From the NCBI GenBank assembly GCA_029850515.1, contig JARCRW010000026.1:1-41807 (forward strand): a DNA stretch of 41,807 nucleotides, written 5' to 3'. A program made the position numbers and the translations under genes. This DNA is from Nitrosotalea sp. (GTDB taxonomy: Archaea; Thermoproteota; Nitrososphaeria; Nitrososphaerales; Nitrosopumilaceae). Positions 18,131 through 27,468 of the stretch are shown in pieces. Every line of letters begins with the position of its first letter. Within the stretch, counting starts at the first letter, position 1. The notes beneath the pieces are model-generated. The model worked only from the letters and a program-made list of their open reading frames with translations. It was not told where the DNA came from and did not search any database.

Positions 18131-20929
18131 TTGATCCAAGATGCCAAACTGTTTAGTATACGAAAATTTGATTTTCATTTGAGGCATCTGCTTGTAATTG
18201 GAATTCTTGCAACTTCATTTTCTATCTCTGCAATGGTTAGGTCCCAGGCTGCTGATTATGGATTTCAACTAAACGAGTTTGATCCGTTCTTTAATTATCG
18301 TGCAACCCAGTACTTGCTTGACAATGGACTAAATGCATATGTTCATTGGCATGACACCATGAGTTGGTATCCAGCTGGGCGAGATGTTTTTGCTACTTCC
18401 CAGGTTCCATTGCACGTGACAGATGCAGTTTTATTTAAAATATTTGGCGGCGGAATGAGCCTCTATGACTTTACTATAATTTTCCCAGTAGTCTTTGGTT
18501 CGATGACTGCAATAGTAATATTTGCTCTGGTGCGAGTTTTGGCTGGTACAAGTGCAGGGCTCTTTGCATCGCTCTTCTTTGCCCTGTCTCCACCAATTAT
18601 AGTCAGGGGAACAATTGGCTGGTTCAAGTCTGAACCTCTCGGTTTGTTTTATGGACTGTTGGGAGTATACCTGTTTCTTAGTGGGCTAAAATCAGAGAAC
18701 AAGAAAATTGCCATATCAAAATTGGTAGGTGGTGGGTTCTTTCTTGCAGTAGGTTTTGCATCTTGGGGTGGAATAGAATTCTTCCTGCTTCCGCTTGGCA
18801 TATTCTTTATCGCCCTGCCTTTCCTACGAAAAGATCACAATTTCCTGCTCTGGGCAGTTCCATTGTTTGTAATAGTAACCATGGTAATATCTGGAGGACT
18901 ATTTGCAAGACCAGGACCATCCTTTGTCTTTGGTGCAAGGGGGCTTGCAATGATTGGTCCTACCATACTGCTTGTCATAATAATTTTCATTCAAAAGTAT
19001 AGCAAAGAACAACATCGTATGCGCAACAGCCTGCTGGCCATGGTTGCACTGTTGATAGTAGGTGGTGCAGTCTTGTCTGCAACCTCTTTTGGTTCTGTAA
19101 GTTTCCGTTATCTTAATGCAATGAATCCCTTTTTGACTTCAGAGGATCCATTGGTTGACTCGGTTGCAGAGCATGCCACCCCTACACTTGCACAAAACTT
19201 TAGCTACTTTTCGGTGCTGATGATTTTTGCGGGCCTTGGAATCTGGCTTGTGTTTAGAAAAAAAAATGGGGACCAAAACACATCAAGATTTTCGCTTAAA
19301 AATGAGATGATTGTATTTGCGTTGATAATTGGTATCGCGGGAGCATATGCGGGATCGACTTTCTCTAGATTGGAATTGCTTACGGCAACTTCTGTAATCA
19401 TACTTTCATCCATAGGTCTTGCAGCACTTGTAGCAAATGTTTTCAAACGGGAAAACAAGCAGGTCCAAGTCATCGAGCCATCAAAGAAAGGAGGCTCCTC
19501 AAGAAAGGAAACTCCGGTAAAGAAGACAATTGATCTGCTTGGAAGAGTTCCAAAGATAGCGTTTGTTGCAGTCATTGTAGCATTACTAGTTGTTCCAGCT
19601 TTGTATCCTGCCAATGCAAACTGGATAGCAATAACAAAGTCTCCACCTACCATTCTTAACGGGGGATCAAATTTTGCCATTTCTACTGATGACTGGCCAG
19701 ATGCCATGAACTGGATTAAAAATAATACTCCAACAAATTCCGTAATTGCCTCCTGGTGGGACTATGGATACTGGATACAGACTCTGGGAGGAAGAACTAC
19801 ACTTGCTGACAATTCCACAGTTGATACAAACATCATAGCCAACATTGCAAGAATTCTCATGAGTTCTCCTGATGAGGCATGGAAGATGCTAAACAAAGCC
19901 GGCGCAAACTATGTCCTAGTTTACGTTGTAGGCCAAAAGTTTACCTCAAGCAATCAGGATCTTTACGTACTTGGAGGGGGAGGAGACGAGAGCAAGAAAC
20001 AGTGGTTCATGAAAATAGGAGGCCTTGATTCGTCCAAATACCTGCAAGACGATTCCTTTACACCAACTGACTATTTCTGGCACGATACTTTGCTTGGACA
20101 AATGTTCCCGTTTACTCCTCTAACATACTATGATCCAAACACCCACAACGAGTCGCCTACCTATACTACTGGCTATACTGCAATTTACTCAAAGACCATC
20201 AAGTATCCTGCAAATGGAACCGGGCCACTACGCCTAGTGTATTCGTCTCCAAGCTTGGATAGGAAAGACTCGGGTGTCTTTTCTGGTGTATTGATTTATC
20301 AGGTCAATCCAGATTACAAGCCTCAAGCATCATCTACCACATTGCAGGGAAATAGTTCTACCACATTGCAGGGAAATAGCTCTACTATCGTAAAACCTAC
20401 AACCACCACAGGTAGCGGTGGAAACATTGCAGTGATTGATACAAAATTTGGAGAGATAAAATTCAGATTATTTGATAACGTTGCACCAAAGACAACCGCA
20501 AACTTTGTCAAGCTTGCCAATTCTGGTTTCTATGACGGGACTGTATTTCATAGAATAATGCCGGGATTTGTGATACAAGGCGGTGATCCTAATACGATAA
20601 AAGGTGACAGGAGTACCTGGGGACTTGGAGATGCGGGATATACAATTCCTCCCGAATTTAGTACCAGCCTGAATTTCACAAAATACATGGTAGGCATGGC
20701 ACGAGGCGGCGATCCAAACAGTGGCAGCTCCCAGTTCTTTATCACAGTTGGTGATGCTCCATGGCTAAATGATCAGTATACTCTATTTGGTCAAGTCATA
20801 TCTGGCCAAAATGTTGTTGACCAAATTGCATCACTCAAGACAAATCCTGACACTAACCAACCAGTTGATGCTGATTCTGCACGCGTGTCAAAAATTAGTA
20901 TAGAATCATCTAACAGTACTGTGAAATAA
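18131..20929 (+). CDS. aglB: Oligosaccharyltransferase STT3/AglB with C-terminal cyclophilin-type peptidyl-prolyl isomerase domain
   Basis: Multi-TM N-term, NEFDPFFNYRATQYLLDNG, SWWDYGYWIQTLGGRTTLADNSTVD (WWDYG motif); C-term FGEIKFRLFDNVAPKTTANFVKL...VFHRIMPGFVIQGGDP...GSSQFFITVGDAPWLNDQYTLFGQV. Confidence 0.93.
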   Translation: MIQDAKLFSIRKFDFHLRHLLVIGILATSFSISAMVRSQAADYGFQLNEFDPFFNYRATQYLLDNGLNAYVHWHDTMSWYPAGRDVFATSQVPLHVTDAVLFKIFGGGMSLYDFTIIFPVVFGSMTAIVIFALVRVLAGTSAGLFASLFFALSPPIIVRGTIGWFKSEPLGLFYGLLGVYLFLSGLKSENKKIAISKLVGGGFFLAVGFASWGGIEFFLLPLGIFFIALPFLRKDHNFLLWAVPLFVIVTMVISGGLFARPGPSFVFGARGLAMIGPTILLVIIIFIQKYSKEQHRMRNSLLAMVALLIVGGAVLSATSFGSVSFRYLNAMNPFLTSEDPLVDSVAEHATPTLAQNFSYFSVLMIFAGLGIWLVFRKKNGDQNTSRFSLKNEMIVFALIIGIAGAYAGSTFSRLELLTATSVIILSSIGLAALVANVFKRENKQVQVIEPSKKGGSSRKETPVKKTIDLLGRVPKIAFVAVIVALLVVPALYPANANWIAITKSPPTILNGGSNFAISTDDWPDAMNWIKNNTPTNSVIASWWDYGYWIQTLGGRTTLADNSTVDTNIIANIARILMSSPDEAWKMLNKAGANYVLVYVVGQKFTSSNQDLYVLGGGGDESKKQWFMKIGGLDSSKYLQDDSFTPTDYFWHDTLLGQMFPFTPLTYYDPNTHNESPTYTTGYTAIYSKTIKYPANGTGPLRLVYSSPSLDRKDSGVFSGVLIYQVNPDYKPQASSTTLQGNSSTTLQGNSSTIVKPTTTTGSGGNIAVIDTKFGEIKFRLFDNVAPKTTANFVKLANSGFYDGTVFHRIMPGFVIQGGDPNTIKGDRSTWGLGDAGYTIPPEFSTSLNFTKYMVGMARGGDPNSGSSQFFITVGDAPWLNDQYTLFGQVISGQNVVDQIASLKTNPDTNQPVDADSARVSKISIESSNSTVK
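20333..20380. repeat. 24-bp tandem repeat (encodes STTLQGNS x2) in the AglB-cyclophilin linker
   Basis: TCTACCACATTGCAGGGAAATAGT / TCTACCACATTGCAGGGAAATAGC, one mismatch. Confidence 0.95.
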
Positions 20930-20938
20930 AACTGGTTT

Positions 20939-21082
20939 TTACTTGTACCTGTCTGAAATGCGATACCTTGCATATTTGTCATCTGGAGAATATTTTCCTG
21001 GATGAACAGTGACAGTCGGCTGTCCGCATTTGGGGCACTGGTCTTTTAGGGTGTATCTCTTACAATCTGTACATTTTCTCAT
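20939..21082 (-). CDS. nop10: Ribosome biogenesis protein Nop10
   Basis: MRKCTDCKRYTLKDQCPKCGQPTVTVHPGKYSPDDKYARYRI; start placed at internal Met. Confidence 0.93.
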   Translation of the reverse strand: MRKCTDCKRYTLKDQCPKCGQPTVTVHPGKYSPDDKYARYRISDRYK

Positions 21083-21098
21083 TTGAAAGTGCATTCTG

Positions 21099-21905
21099 CT
21101 AGCCTTCTCTTGTCTTCTTTGATTCTTCCCTTGTAAACTTGAAGGTGCCACCCTTCTTCTCTATTGCATCCTGGACAGCAGAAAGAATTGGTTTTAGTTC
21201 CTTTTCCGCCTCCTTGAAGTTTGGAGCAGTGAGAGTAATGCGATACTTGGGAGCTCCGATATACGTCACAGAAATCTCCTGTTTGTTTGCAGTAGCATCA
21301 ATTAATGCATGCTTGATTATTTCAATACCGTTTGACTTGTTGCATGTAATCTCAAAGATTCCTCGTATCTCAACATGGGGAACTTGGATCTTTGCACCAA
21401 GTTCTGCAATTACAGCCAATGCCTTTGGAGGGATACTGAGATTATCTAGAATGGATATTCCTTTTGCTGAAACTTCTGAAAATGCGTCATATACAGAGCC
21501 AAACTTGTCAACTAGGACATTCTCTAATTTTGTCATCTCGGACGCAGACAAGCTGACACGAGACTTCATGTTTTCAATAAGAGCTTCTTCTTTTTCGCCG
21601 CGCTTTATCTCTAAAAGTTTCTTCTTTTTTTGATCAGACGATACTTGCTTTAATGACAAGTCTATTTCAGAACGTCGCGGGTCTACACGTTTTACAAGTA
21701 GGACTTTTTTCTCACCTGCCTTGAGAAACTTTGCTACATTCCTTATCCAGCCAGTAGCAATTTCTGAAACATGCAAGAACCCTTGTATGTTGTTGAACTC
21801 ATCAAGTGAGACATATGCTCCCTGATCTACTATCCTTGTTACAGTTGCAATAACAATCTCTCCCACCTCGGGAAAATCTTGGACAGTTGTCGTCATAGCC
21901 TTCAA
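21099..21905 (-). CDS. eif2a: Translation initiation factor aIF2 subunit alpha
   Basis: S1 domain (PEVGEIVIATVTRIVDQGAYVSLDEFNNIQGFLHVSEI) plus aIF2-alpha C-terminal domain; adjacent to nop10. Confidence 0.95.
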   Translation of the reverse strand: MKAMTTTVQDFPEVGEIVIATVTRIVDQGAYVSLDEFNNIQGFLHVSEIATGWIRNVAKFLKAGEKKVLLVKRVDPRRSEIDLSLKQVSSDQKKKKLLEIKRGEKEEALIENMKSRVSLSASEMTKLENVLVDKFGSVYDAFSEVSAKGISILDNLSIPPKALAVIAELGAKIQVPHVEIRGIFEITCNKSNGIEIIKHALIDATANKQEISVTYIGAPKYRITLTAPNFKEAEKELKPILSAVQDAIEKKGGTFKFTREESKKTREG

Positions 21906-21937
21906 ATTTATTGTACATAATTTAATGTTGTTGCTGA

Positions 21938-22552
21938 CTAAAAGTCAATTCCTTTTTTTGCTTTTACCCCAGACTTGAATGGATGTTTTATTTCCCTCAT
22001 TTCAGTAACAAGATCTGCTTTTTCTATCACTTCGTCTTTAACATGATTTCCTGTAAGGACCAAGTTGACATCATCTGGCTTGTTTGAAATAATTTCCAAG
22101 ACATCTTTTAGATTTACTAGGCCAAGATTTACTGCATAATTAATCTCATCTAATATCACAATGTTGTATTTTTTTGAATTGATTTTTTCTTGTGCAACCT
22201 TGAGTGCCTCCTCTGCCACTTTTTTATGGTCCTCAATTGGGCTCTTGTCGTCTAGTATTCCGACAAAGCCCTTGCCTATTGCGGTGAGCTCAAACTCTGG
22301 CTCAAGCCTCTTCGATGATGTCATCTCGCCATAATGCCAAGAGCCCTTGATGAATTGTATCATGCAGACTTTGTGGTCATAGCCTATCGCGCGAAGAGCC
22401 ATCCCGAGGGCTGCGGTTGTCTTTCCCTTTCCCTTTCCGGTGTAAACTATGACCAAACCCTTTGACATTGAGAATATTTTTTTGTGCGCTAGGTAAAAAG
22501 ATTGGGTTGGAAAAAACAAGGCAAAACCACAGCTTAAAATGTTGCATGACAA
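21938..22552 (-). CDS. cobO: Cob(I)yrinic acid a,c-diamide adenosyltransferase (CobO/CobA type)
   Basis: MSKGLVIVYTGKGKGKTTAALGMALRAIGYDHKVCMIQFIKG; LDEINYAVNLGL; real start probably at the internal MSKG. Confidence 0.92.
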   Translation of the reverse strand: MSCNILSCGFALFFPTQSFYLAHKKIFSMSKGLVIVYTGKGKGKTTAALGMALRAIGYDHKVCMIQFIKGSWHYGEMTSSKRLEPEFELTAIGKGFVGILDDKSPIEDHKKVAEEALKVAQEKINSKKYNIVILDEINYAVNLGLVNLKDVLEIISNKPDDVNLVLTGNHVKDEVIEKADLVTEMREIKHPFKSGVKAKKGIDF

Positions 22553-22570
22553 AAATTTGAGTAATATAAG

Positions 22571-23800
22571 ATGGCTAGAAATTATAATTATGATGTACTA
22601 ATTGTAGGAGGAGGCCCGGCAGGCCTGTCAGCAGCATGGGGTGCTGCAAAAAAAGGTCTCAGTGTTGCGGTGCTTGAAAGGGATGAGGCAATTGGGCAAA
22701 ATGTCAGGACAAGCGGTGTGACATGGATAAAGGAGGCAAAATCATTTGGAATTCCGCCCGAGTGTTACAACGAGATAAGCAACTATGCTTTTTACTCTCC
22801 AAATAATTATGTGATAAAAAAAAGTGAGACTGCCCAGGCAGCAGTCTTGGATGTGCGAAAGACATACCAGTTTCTTGCATACCAAGCTGCAAGCGAGGGG
22901 GCAGACATTTTCTTGCGGACCAATGTAACTGATGTGATAAAAAATGAAAATGGAAAGCTAGGCGGTGTCAAGGCGACCTCGCTCAAAGAAGAACTGGTTT
23001 TTAATTCAAAACTTGTCATTGATGCAAGTGGTTTCTATTCTGTTGTTGGAAGATCTCTTGGGATTGCTTTGCCGTGGAAAAGATTTGGGGCAGGTGCAGA
23101 GTATGAAGCCTATGTAGACAAGGTAAGCCCTGACACGTGGTATCTCATGGTTGGCTCGCAGTATTCTCCTGCAGGCTATGCATGGGTTTTTCCCTTGGGA
23201 AAAAACAAGGTCCGCATAGGGGTAGGTGTTGGCAAGCCCAACTCTCAGGCAGATGCCAGCAAACTTTTGATCGAGTTGCTTGAAAAAAGGCCAAAACCCC
23301 TGGATGACCTTGGCAGAATTGTTCCAGTAGAGTTTCATTATGGCCTTATTCCAAACGAGGGACTGCGCGAGTCGACAATAGCTGACAACCTGATAATGGT
23401 CGGAGACTCTGCGGGACAGGCAAACCCGCTGGTCCTGGAGGGAATTAGGTATGCGATTGAGTTTGGCAGGGCTGCAGGAAGAATTGGCGGAGAGTCTGTG
23501 GTTCGGGGGGATACGTCCAAGGAATCACTGAAATCATATGAAGAAACAATGAAAAAAGCAATAGGATCAAAGATTGCAGCTGCAGTAAAGGTGCAGTACA
23601 GGTGGCTGAACCTAAGCGACCAAGAATGGGACAAGGAGATTGAAATCATCGGTGAACTTTCTGCTGAAGAATTTCTTGATTTTATCAAGGCAGACTTTGG
23701 CATGACAAGCATGCTAAAACTTGCTGCACACCATCCAAAACTTGCACTGCGCCAACTCTTTCAAATTATAAAAAACACTGGCAAAGACTCTGAGGTATGA
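22571..23800 (+). CDS. FAD-dependent oxidoreductase of the geranylgeranyl reductase family
   Basis: DVLIVGGGPAGLSAAWGAAKKG Rossmann motif; IMVGDSAGQANPLVLEGIRYAIEFGRAAG. Confidence 0.85.
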   Translation: MARNYNYDVLIVGGGPAGLSAAWGAAKKGLSVAVLERDEAIGQNVRTSGVTWIKEAKSFGIPPECYNEISNYAFYSPNNYVIKKSETAQAAVLDVRKTYQFLAYQAASEGADIFLRTNVTDVIKNENGKLGGVKATSLKEELVFNSKLVIDASGFYSVVGRSLGIALPWKRFGAGAEYEAYVDKVSPDTWYLMVGSQYSPAGYAWVFPLGKNKVRIGVGVGKPNSQADASKLLIELLEKRPKPLDDLGRIVPVEFHYGLIPNEGLRESTIADNLIMVGDSAGQANPLVLEGIRYAIEFGRAAGRIGGESVVRGDTSKESLKSYEETMKKAIGSKIAAAVKVQYRWLNLSDQEWDKEIEIIGELSAEEFLDFIKADFGMTSMLKLAAHHPKLALRQLFQIIKNTGKDSEV

Positions 23801-25152
23801 ATATACCAAGAATTGTTGTTGCTGGTGCCACAAGCGGCGTAGGAAAAACATCGATAACAACTGCGATAATACATGGACTAAAGCAAAGGGGGTACTCGGT
23901 CCAGCCGTTCAAGGTGGGGCCTGACTTTATCGATCCTAGCTATCTAAGCTCGGTATCAGGAACGATTGCGCACAACCTTGATTCCTGGATGATGGGAAAA
24001 AACGGAGTCCTCAAGAACTTTGTCCAAAATTCGCAAGAAGATATTTCCATAATTGAGGGCGTGATGGGATACTATGATGGGTTTAGTGGCAAGTCAAGCT
24101 TTGCAAGCACATATGATGTTGCAAACATAACAAAATCAAATGTAATTCTTGTTTTGGATGCAAGCAAGGCTGCTCGCTCTATTGCTGCAACTGCATTGGG
24201 TTTCAAAAATTTTGAGAAAAACTCTAGAATATGCGGTGTAATACTAAATAAAATTGGAAGCAAAAAACATGAGATGCTGTGCAGGGATGCGCTAAAAAAA
24301 GTAGGACTTGAAATTCTTGGAGTGATTCCACGGGACAATGACCTCAATCTGGAATCTCGACATCTTGGCCTGATACCTGTACGGGAGAAGCAATCACTTG
24401 ACAACAAAATAAAATCAATTGCCAAGTCACTCTCAGGTTTTATTGAAATTGAAAAAATTATCAAGCTTGCCAAAAATGGACCCAGTCTGCCAAAAATTCC
24501 TCCCAGAAAGAACAAGAAGATACAGACAAGGATAGCAGTGGCCCTTGACGAGTCCTTTAATTTCTACTATCAGGACAATCTGGATGAACTACGAAGACTT
24601 GGTGCAGAACTTGTGTTCTTCAGCCCCGTCTCGGACAAAAAAATACCCGCCTGCGATGGAATCTACATTGGCGGCGGATTTCCAGAGGTCAAGGGAGACT
24701 TGCTTCAAAAAAACAAGACCATGACAAGGCTGGTAAAAAAATATGCAGAAGATGGCATGCCAATTTATGCAGAATGTGGAGGGCTGATGTACCTAACCAA
24801 ATCCATAAGATACAAGTCTGGAAAATTTGCAATGGTTGGGCTTTTTGATGCTGTAACGGTAATGGAAAAGAGGCTGAAACTGAACTATACTAGTGCCAAG
24901 ATTGGGGTAGGGTCTCCCTTTTCATTGCAATCAAAGACTGTCAGGGGTCACGAGTTTCATTATTCAGAACTTGACCTGGTGTCAAAGGACTCTAAATTTG
25001 CATACGACATGTCAATTGGCATTGGCATAAAAGACAAAAAAGATGGCATGACTGTACACAATACGCTTGCATCATACATGCATGTACACTTTGCCAATTC
25101 TCCAATTGCCGCCAACTTTGTAAAGTCATGCACCTCTTACTCAAAAAAGTAG
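23797..25152 (+). CDS. cbiA: Cobyrinic acid a,c-diamide synthase
   Basis: IVVAGATSGVGKTSITTAIIHGLKQRGYSVQPFKVGPDFIDPSYL; YAECGGLMYL amidotransferase; ATGA overlap with upstream flavoprotein. Confidence 0.95.
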   Translation: MNIPRIVVAGATSGVGKTSITTAIIHGLKQRGYSVQPFKVGPDFIDPSYLSSVSGTIAHNLDSWMMGKNGVLKNFVQNSQEDISIIEGVMGYYDGFSGKSSFASTYDVANITKSNVILVLDASKAARSIAATALGFKNFEKNSRICGVILNKIGSKKHEMLCRDALKKVGLEILGVIPRDNDLNLESRHLGLIPVREKQSLDNKIKSIAKSLSGFIEIEKIIKLAKNGPSLPKIPPRKNKKIQTRIAVALDESFNFYYQDNLDELRRLGAELVFFSPVSDKKIPACDGIYIGGGFPEVKGDLLQKNKTMTRLVKKYAEDGMPIYAECGGLMYLTKSIRYKSGKFAMVGLFDAVTVMEKRLKLNYTSAKIGVGSPFSLQSKTVRGHEFHYSELDLVSKDSKFAYDMSIGIGIKDKKDGMTVHNTLASYMHVHFANSPIAANFVKSCTSYSKK

Positions 25153-25191
25153 GAGCAGATCTTTTGATGTTATTGGGTCTTGCCTACAGAA

Positions 25192-25506
25192 CTAGTCTCC
25201 AGATAATTTTGATTCCAAATCACTGATGGCATTACGATTTTGATCAAGATGTGCAATTATAAAGTCGACACCAAATTTGTCAAGATATAGCACGGCCATA
25301 CTTTTACCGTCATCAGAGAGTAATTTTCTTTTTACCAATTTTCTGACTATCTCGTCAAAACTCTTTCTAGTTTTATACGATGTCGCTATTTTTTGCCAAT
25401 GAATCTTGCTTTTTACTTTTTGTAAACTGACATAGCTACTTTTGCCTATGATCCGCTCATCATACATCTTGAGCAGTATTGCTATCTCGTAATTCTGTAA
25501 TGACAT
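25192..25506 (-). CDS. Small hypothetical, possible winged-helix protein
   Basis: 104-aa Lys-rich ORF divergent from the next gene; no firm family. Confidence 0.5.
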   Translation of the reverse strand: MSLQNYEIAILLKMYDERIIGKSSYVSLQKVKSKIHWQKIATSYKTRKSFDEIVRKLVKRKLLSDDGKSMAVLYLDKFGVDFIIAHLDQNRNAISDLESKLSGD

Positions 25507-25508
25507 GA

Positions 25509-26090
25509 ATGGTTATGTACAGTTATACAGTAAGTATTATATTAATATACATCATTATTATGTTCATGAAATCTCACACAAGAACAGATTTTGCTACCGC
25601 AGTGGAAAAGACCCTCGAGACCCTGAAAAGTGGTGAACCGTTCACACAGAACAAGCTGGCACAAAAAACAAAATTAAATTTTAGAACACTACAAAAAGTT
25701 TTGATTCATTTGGGGCAAGTCCAATCAGTTCTTCAAGATAATATGATTGACATTTCAGATTTAGACAATGTGAAAATTGTGCGAATGAAAGAACGGACTG
25801 GCCTGGCATCATTTCCTGAGAATATGCAAAAAATGATCATTAAAACACTATACTATCCTACTGCATCAAGAGAAGAAGAAATACTGATTCATTTACTTGT
25901 ACGAAGAGCTGTATCAAAAGATTCTGCGATACATATTCCAGAAGACACTGTATTGAAAGAATTGTTGGAAATGGAATATGTTACAAAAACAAAATCTTCT
26001 TCATACTATCTAACATCGGACGGAATTATGGTGGCAAAAGGTGCACTAAAACTATATCCGGAACTAAAAGAGATCAAGGGATCAAACTAG
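25509..26090 (+). CDS. Hypothetical HTH-containing protein (start may be ATG 25560 or 25566)
   Basis: FTQNKLAQKTKLNFRTLQKVLIHL resembles HTH; divergent promoter region with TATTATATTAATATA. Confidence 0.6.
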   Translation: MVMYSYTVSIILIYIIIMFMKSHTRTDFATAVEKTLETLKSGEPFTQNKLAQKTKLNFRTLQKVLIHLGQVQSVLQDNMIDISDLDNVKIVRMKERTGLASFPENMQKMIIKTLYYPTASREEEILIHLLVRRAVSKDSAIHIPEDTVLKELLEMEYVTKTKSSSYYLTSDGIMVAKGALKLYPELKEIKGSN

Positions 26091-26725
26091 GAAGACTTTC
26101 TTGCTGCAAGAATTTTGTATAATGCGTTTACAATTGCAGAGGCGCATGGACTGCCTCCCTTTCTGCCAATGTTTGTGATGTATGGAACATTGCTTGCACG
26201 GAGCTCGTCCTTTGACTCGACTGCGCAGACAAATCCAACTGGAATTCCAATTACAAGTGCAGGCGATGTCAGGCCCTCTTTTATCATCTGTATTACCTCA
26301 ACGAGTGCAGTTGGTGCATTGCCTATGGCTACTATCCCGTGATTCATTTGCTTGGCTGCCAGTCTCATTGAAGTCTGGGCGCGTGTCTTGTTGAGTTTTT
26401 TTGCCTCCTCTATTACGATAGGATCTGATATACTGCATATCACTTGGTTCCCAAACTTTTTCATGTTGTCCTTGTTAAAACCGCCTATCACGCCATTGAC
26501 ATCAACTATGATGTTGCAGCCTTTCTGCAATGCATCTATGCCACTCTGTATTGCATCCTTGTGAAACACCACCTTGTTATCTCTTGCAAAATCAAAATCT
26601 GCAGTGGAATGGATTATCCTCTTTACTATTGTCCACTCGTCAGATGAGTATGGGTGGGTGCCAATCTCGCTGTCTATTATCTCCATGCTCTTGTCTTCAA
26701 TTGACTGGCCCTTTTGTGTGATCAT
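26087..26725 (-). CDS. cbiC: Precorrin-8X / cobalt-precorrin-8 methylmutase
   Basis: RIIHSTADFDFA; GNAPTALVEVIQMI; GIPVGFVCAVESKDEL. Confidence 0.95.
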   Translation of the reverse strand: MITQKGQSIEDKSMEIIDSEIGTHPYSSDEWTIVKRIIHSTADFDFARDNKVVFHKDAIQSGIDALQKGCNIIVDVNGVIGGFNKDNMKKFGNQVICSISDPIVIEEAKKLNKTRAQTSMRLAAKQMNHGIVAIGNAPTALVEVIQMIKEGLTSPALVIGIPVGFVCAVESKDELRASNVPYITNIGRKGGSPCASAIVNALYKILAARKSS

Positions 26726-27468
26726 TTCTCTACCTCCTGGGCCCTTTCGATAATAAGGTCAACCATCTTCTGGTCGGTACCCAGATGCTGTGTTATCAAG
26801 ACTTGGTTCAACTTGTGCTTCTCTAATGCGGGCTTGAGGTCAGCATTGATATCTGTTTTTACATGTGCGCCCTCGTGTAAAAAGTAAAAGACAATCACCA
26901 GGACCTCGGGGTCCCTTTTTTTGCATATCTGTATTCCCTGCTCTATGCTTGGCTCTTCGATCTCAAGAAAGCAATAATCTACATTTCTATAAAAATGGCC
27001 AAGCTCGTCTACTACGTATTTTATTGACATTTTTGCATTAGGGTCTTTACTTCCATGCCCTATTACCAAGACATCTACCTTGTTGTCTGGCAACAAAACT
27101 TTGCCCTTGTCAAGCGCTGACTTGATCCTGTTTCTGACCAGATTCACAAGTGTCATGTGCATGGACATGGGTTTTGTGACTAGAAATTTTACACTTGTTG
27201 TTGACTGGTACTTTATGACTTGTGTAACAGCTGCCTTTACCTTTTTTCCTGGATACAAAAAGTATGGAACTATGGTTAGTGAATCAATATCGCTTTTTAG
27301 ACACTTTTTAATTCCGTCATCAATGTATGGCGGGGTTACCTCTAGGAAACAATATTCCGCAAAAGCATATCCGCCTTTCTTCTTTACTTCCTTGCAGATA
27401 ACCTCGAGCTCTTCTGATGCTTCTCTTTCCTTGCTTCCTCTGTCTATTAATAATATACCTCGCTTCAA
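26722..27468 (-). CDS. cbiX: Sirohydrochlorin cobaltochelatase CbiX, two-domain
   Basis: GILLIDRGSKEREAS and VLVIGHGSKDPNAK: two CbiX-type halves; ATGA overlap with cbiC. Confidence 0.9.
   Translation of the reverse strand: MKRGILLIDRGSKEREASEELEVICKEVKKKGGYAFAEYCFLEVTPPYIDDGIKKCLKSDIDSLTIVPYFLYPGKKVKAAVTQVIKYQSTTSVKFLVTKPMSMHMTLVNLVRNRIKSALDKGKVLLPDNKVDVLVIGHGSKDPNAKMSIKYVVDELGHFYRNVDYCFLEIEEPSIEQGIQICKKRDPEVLVIVFYFLHEGAHVKTDINADLKPALEKHKLNQVLITQHLGTDQKMVDLIIERAQEVEK

Noticed and set aside
20939-21151. Extended 70-aa start for Nop10
   Set aside because: The first 23 residues overlap aIF2-alpha and do not resemble Nop10; MRKCTDC start at 21082 preferred
24072-24515. 147-aa minus-strand ORF inside cbiA
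   Set aside because: Shadow ORF; cbiA motifs on the other strand
26115-26721. Several overlapping plus-strand ORFs across cbiC
   Set aside because: All are antisense to a well-supported methylmutase
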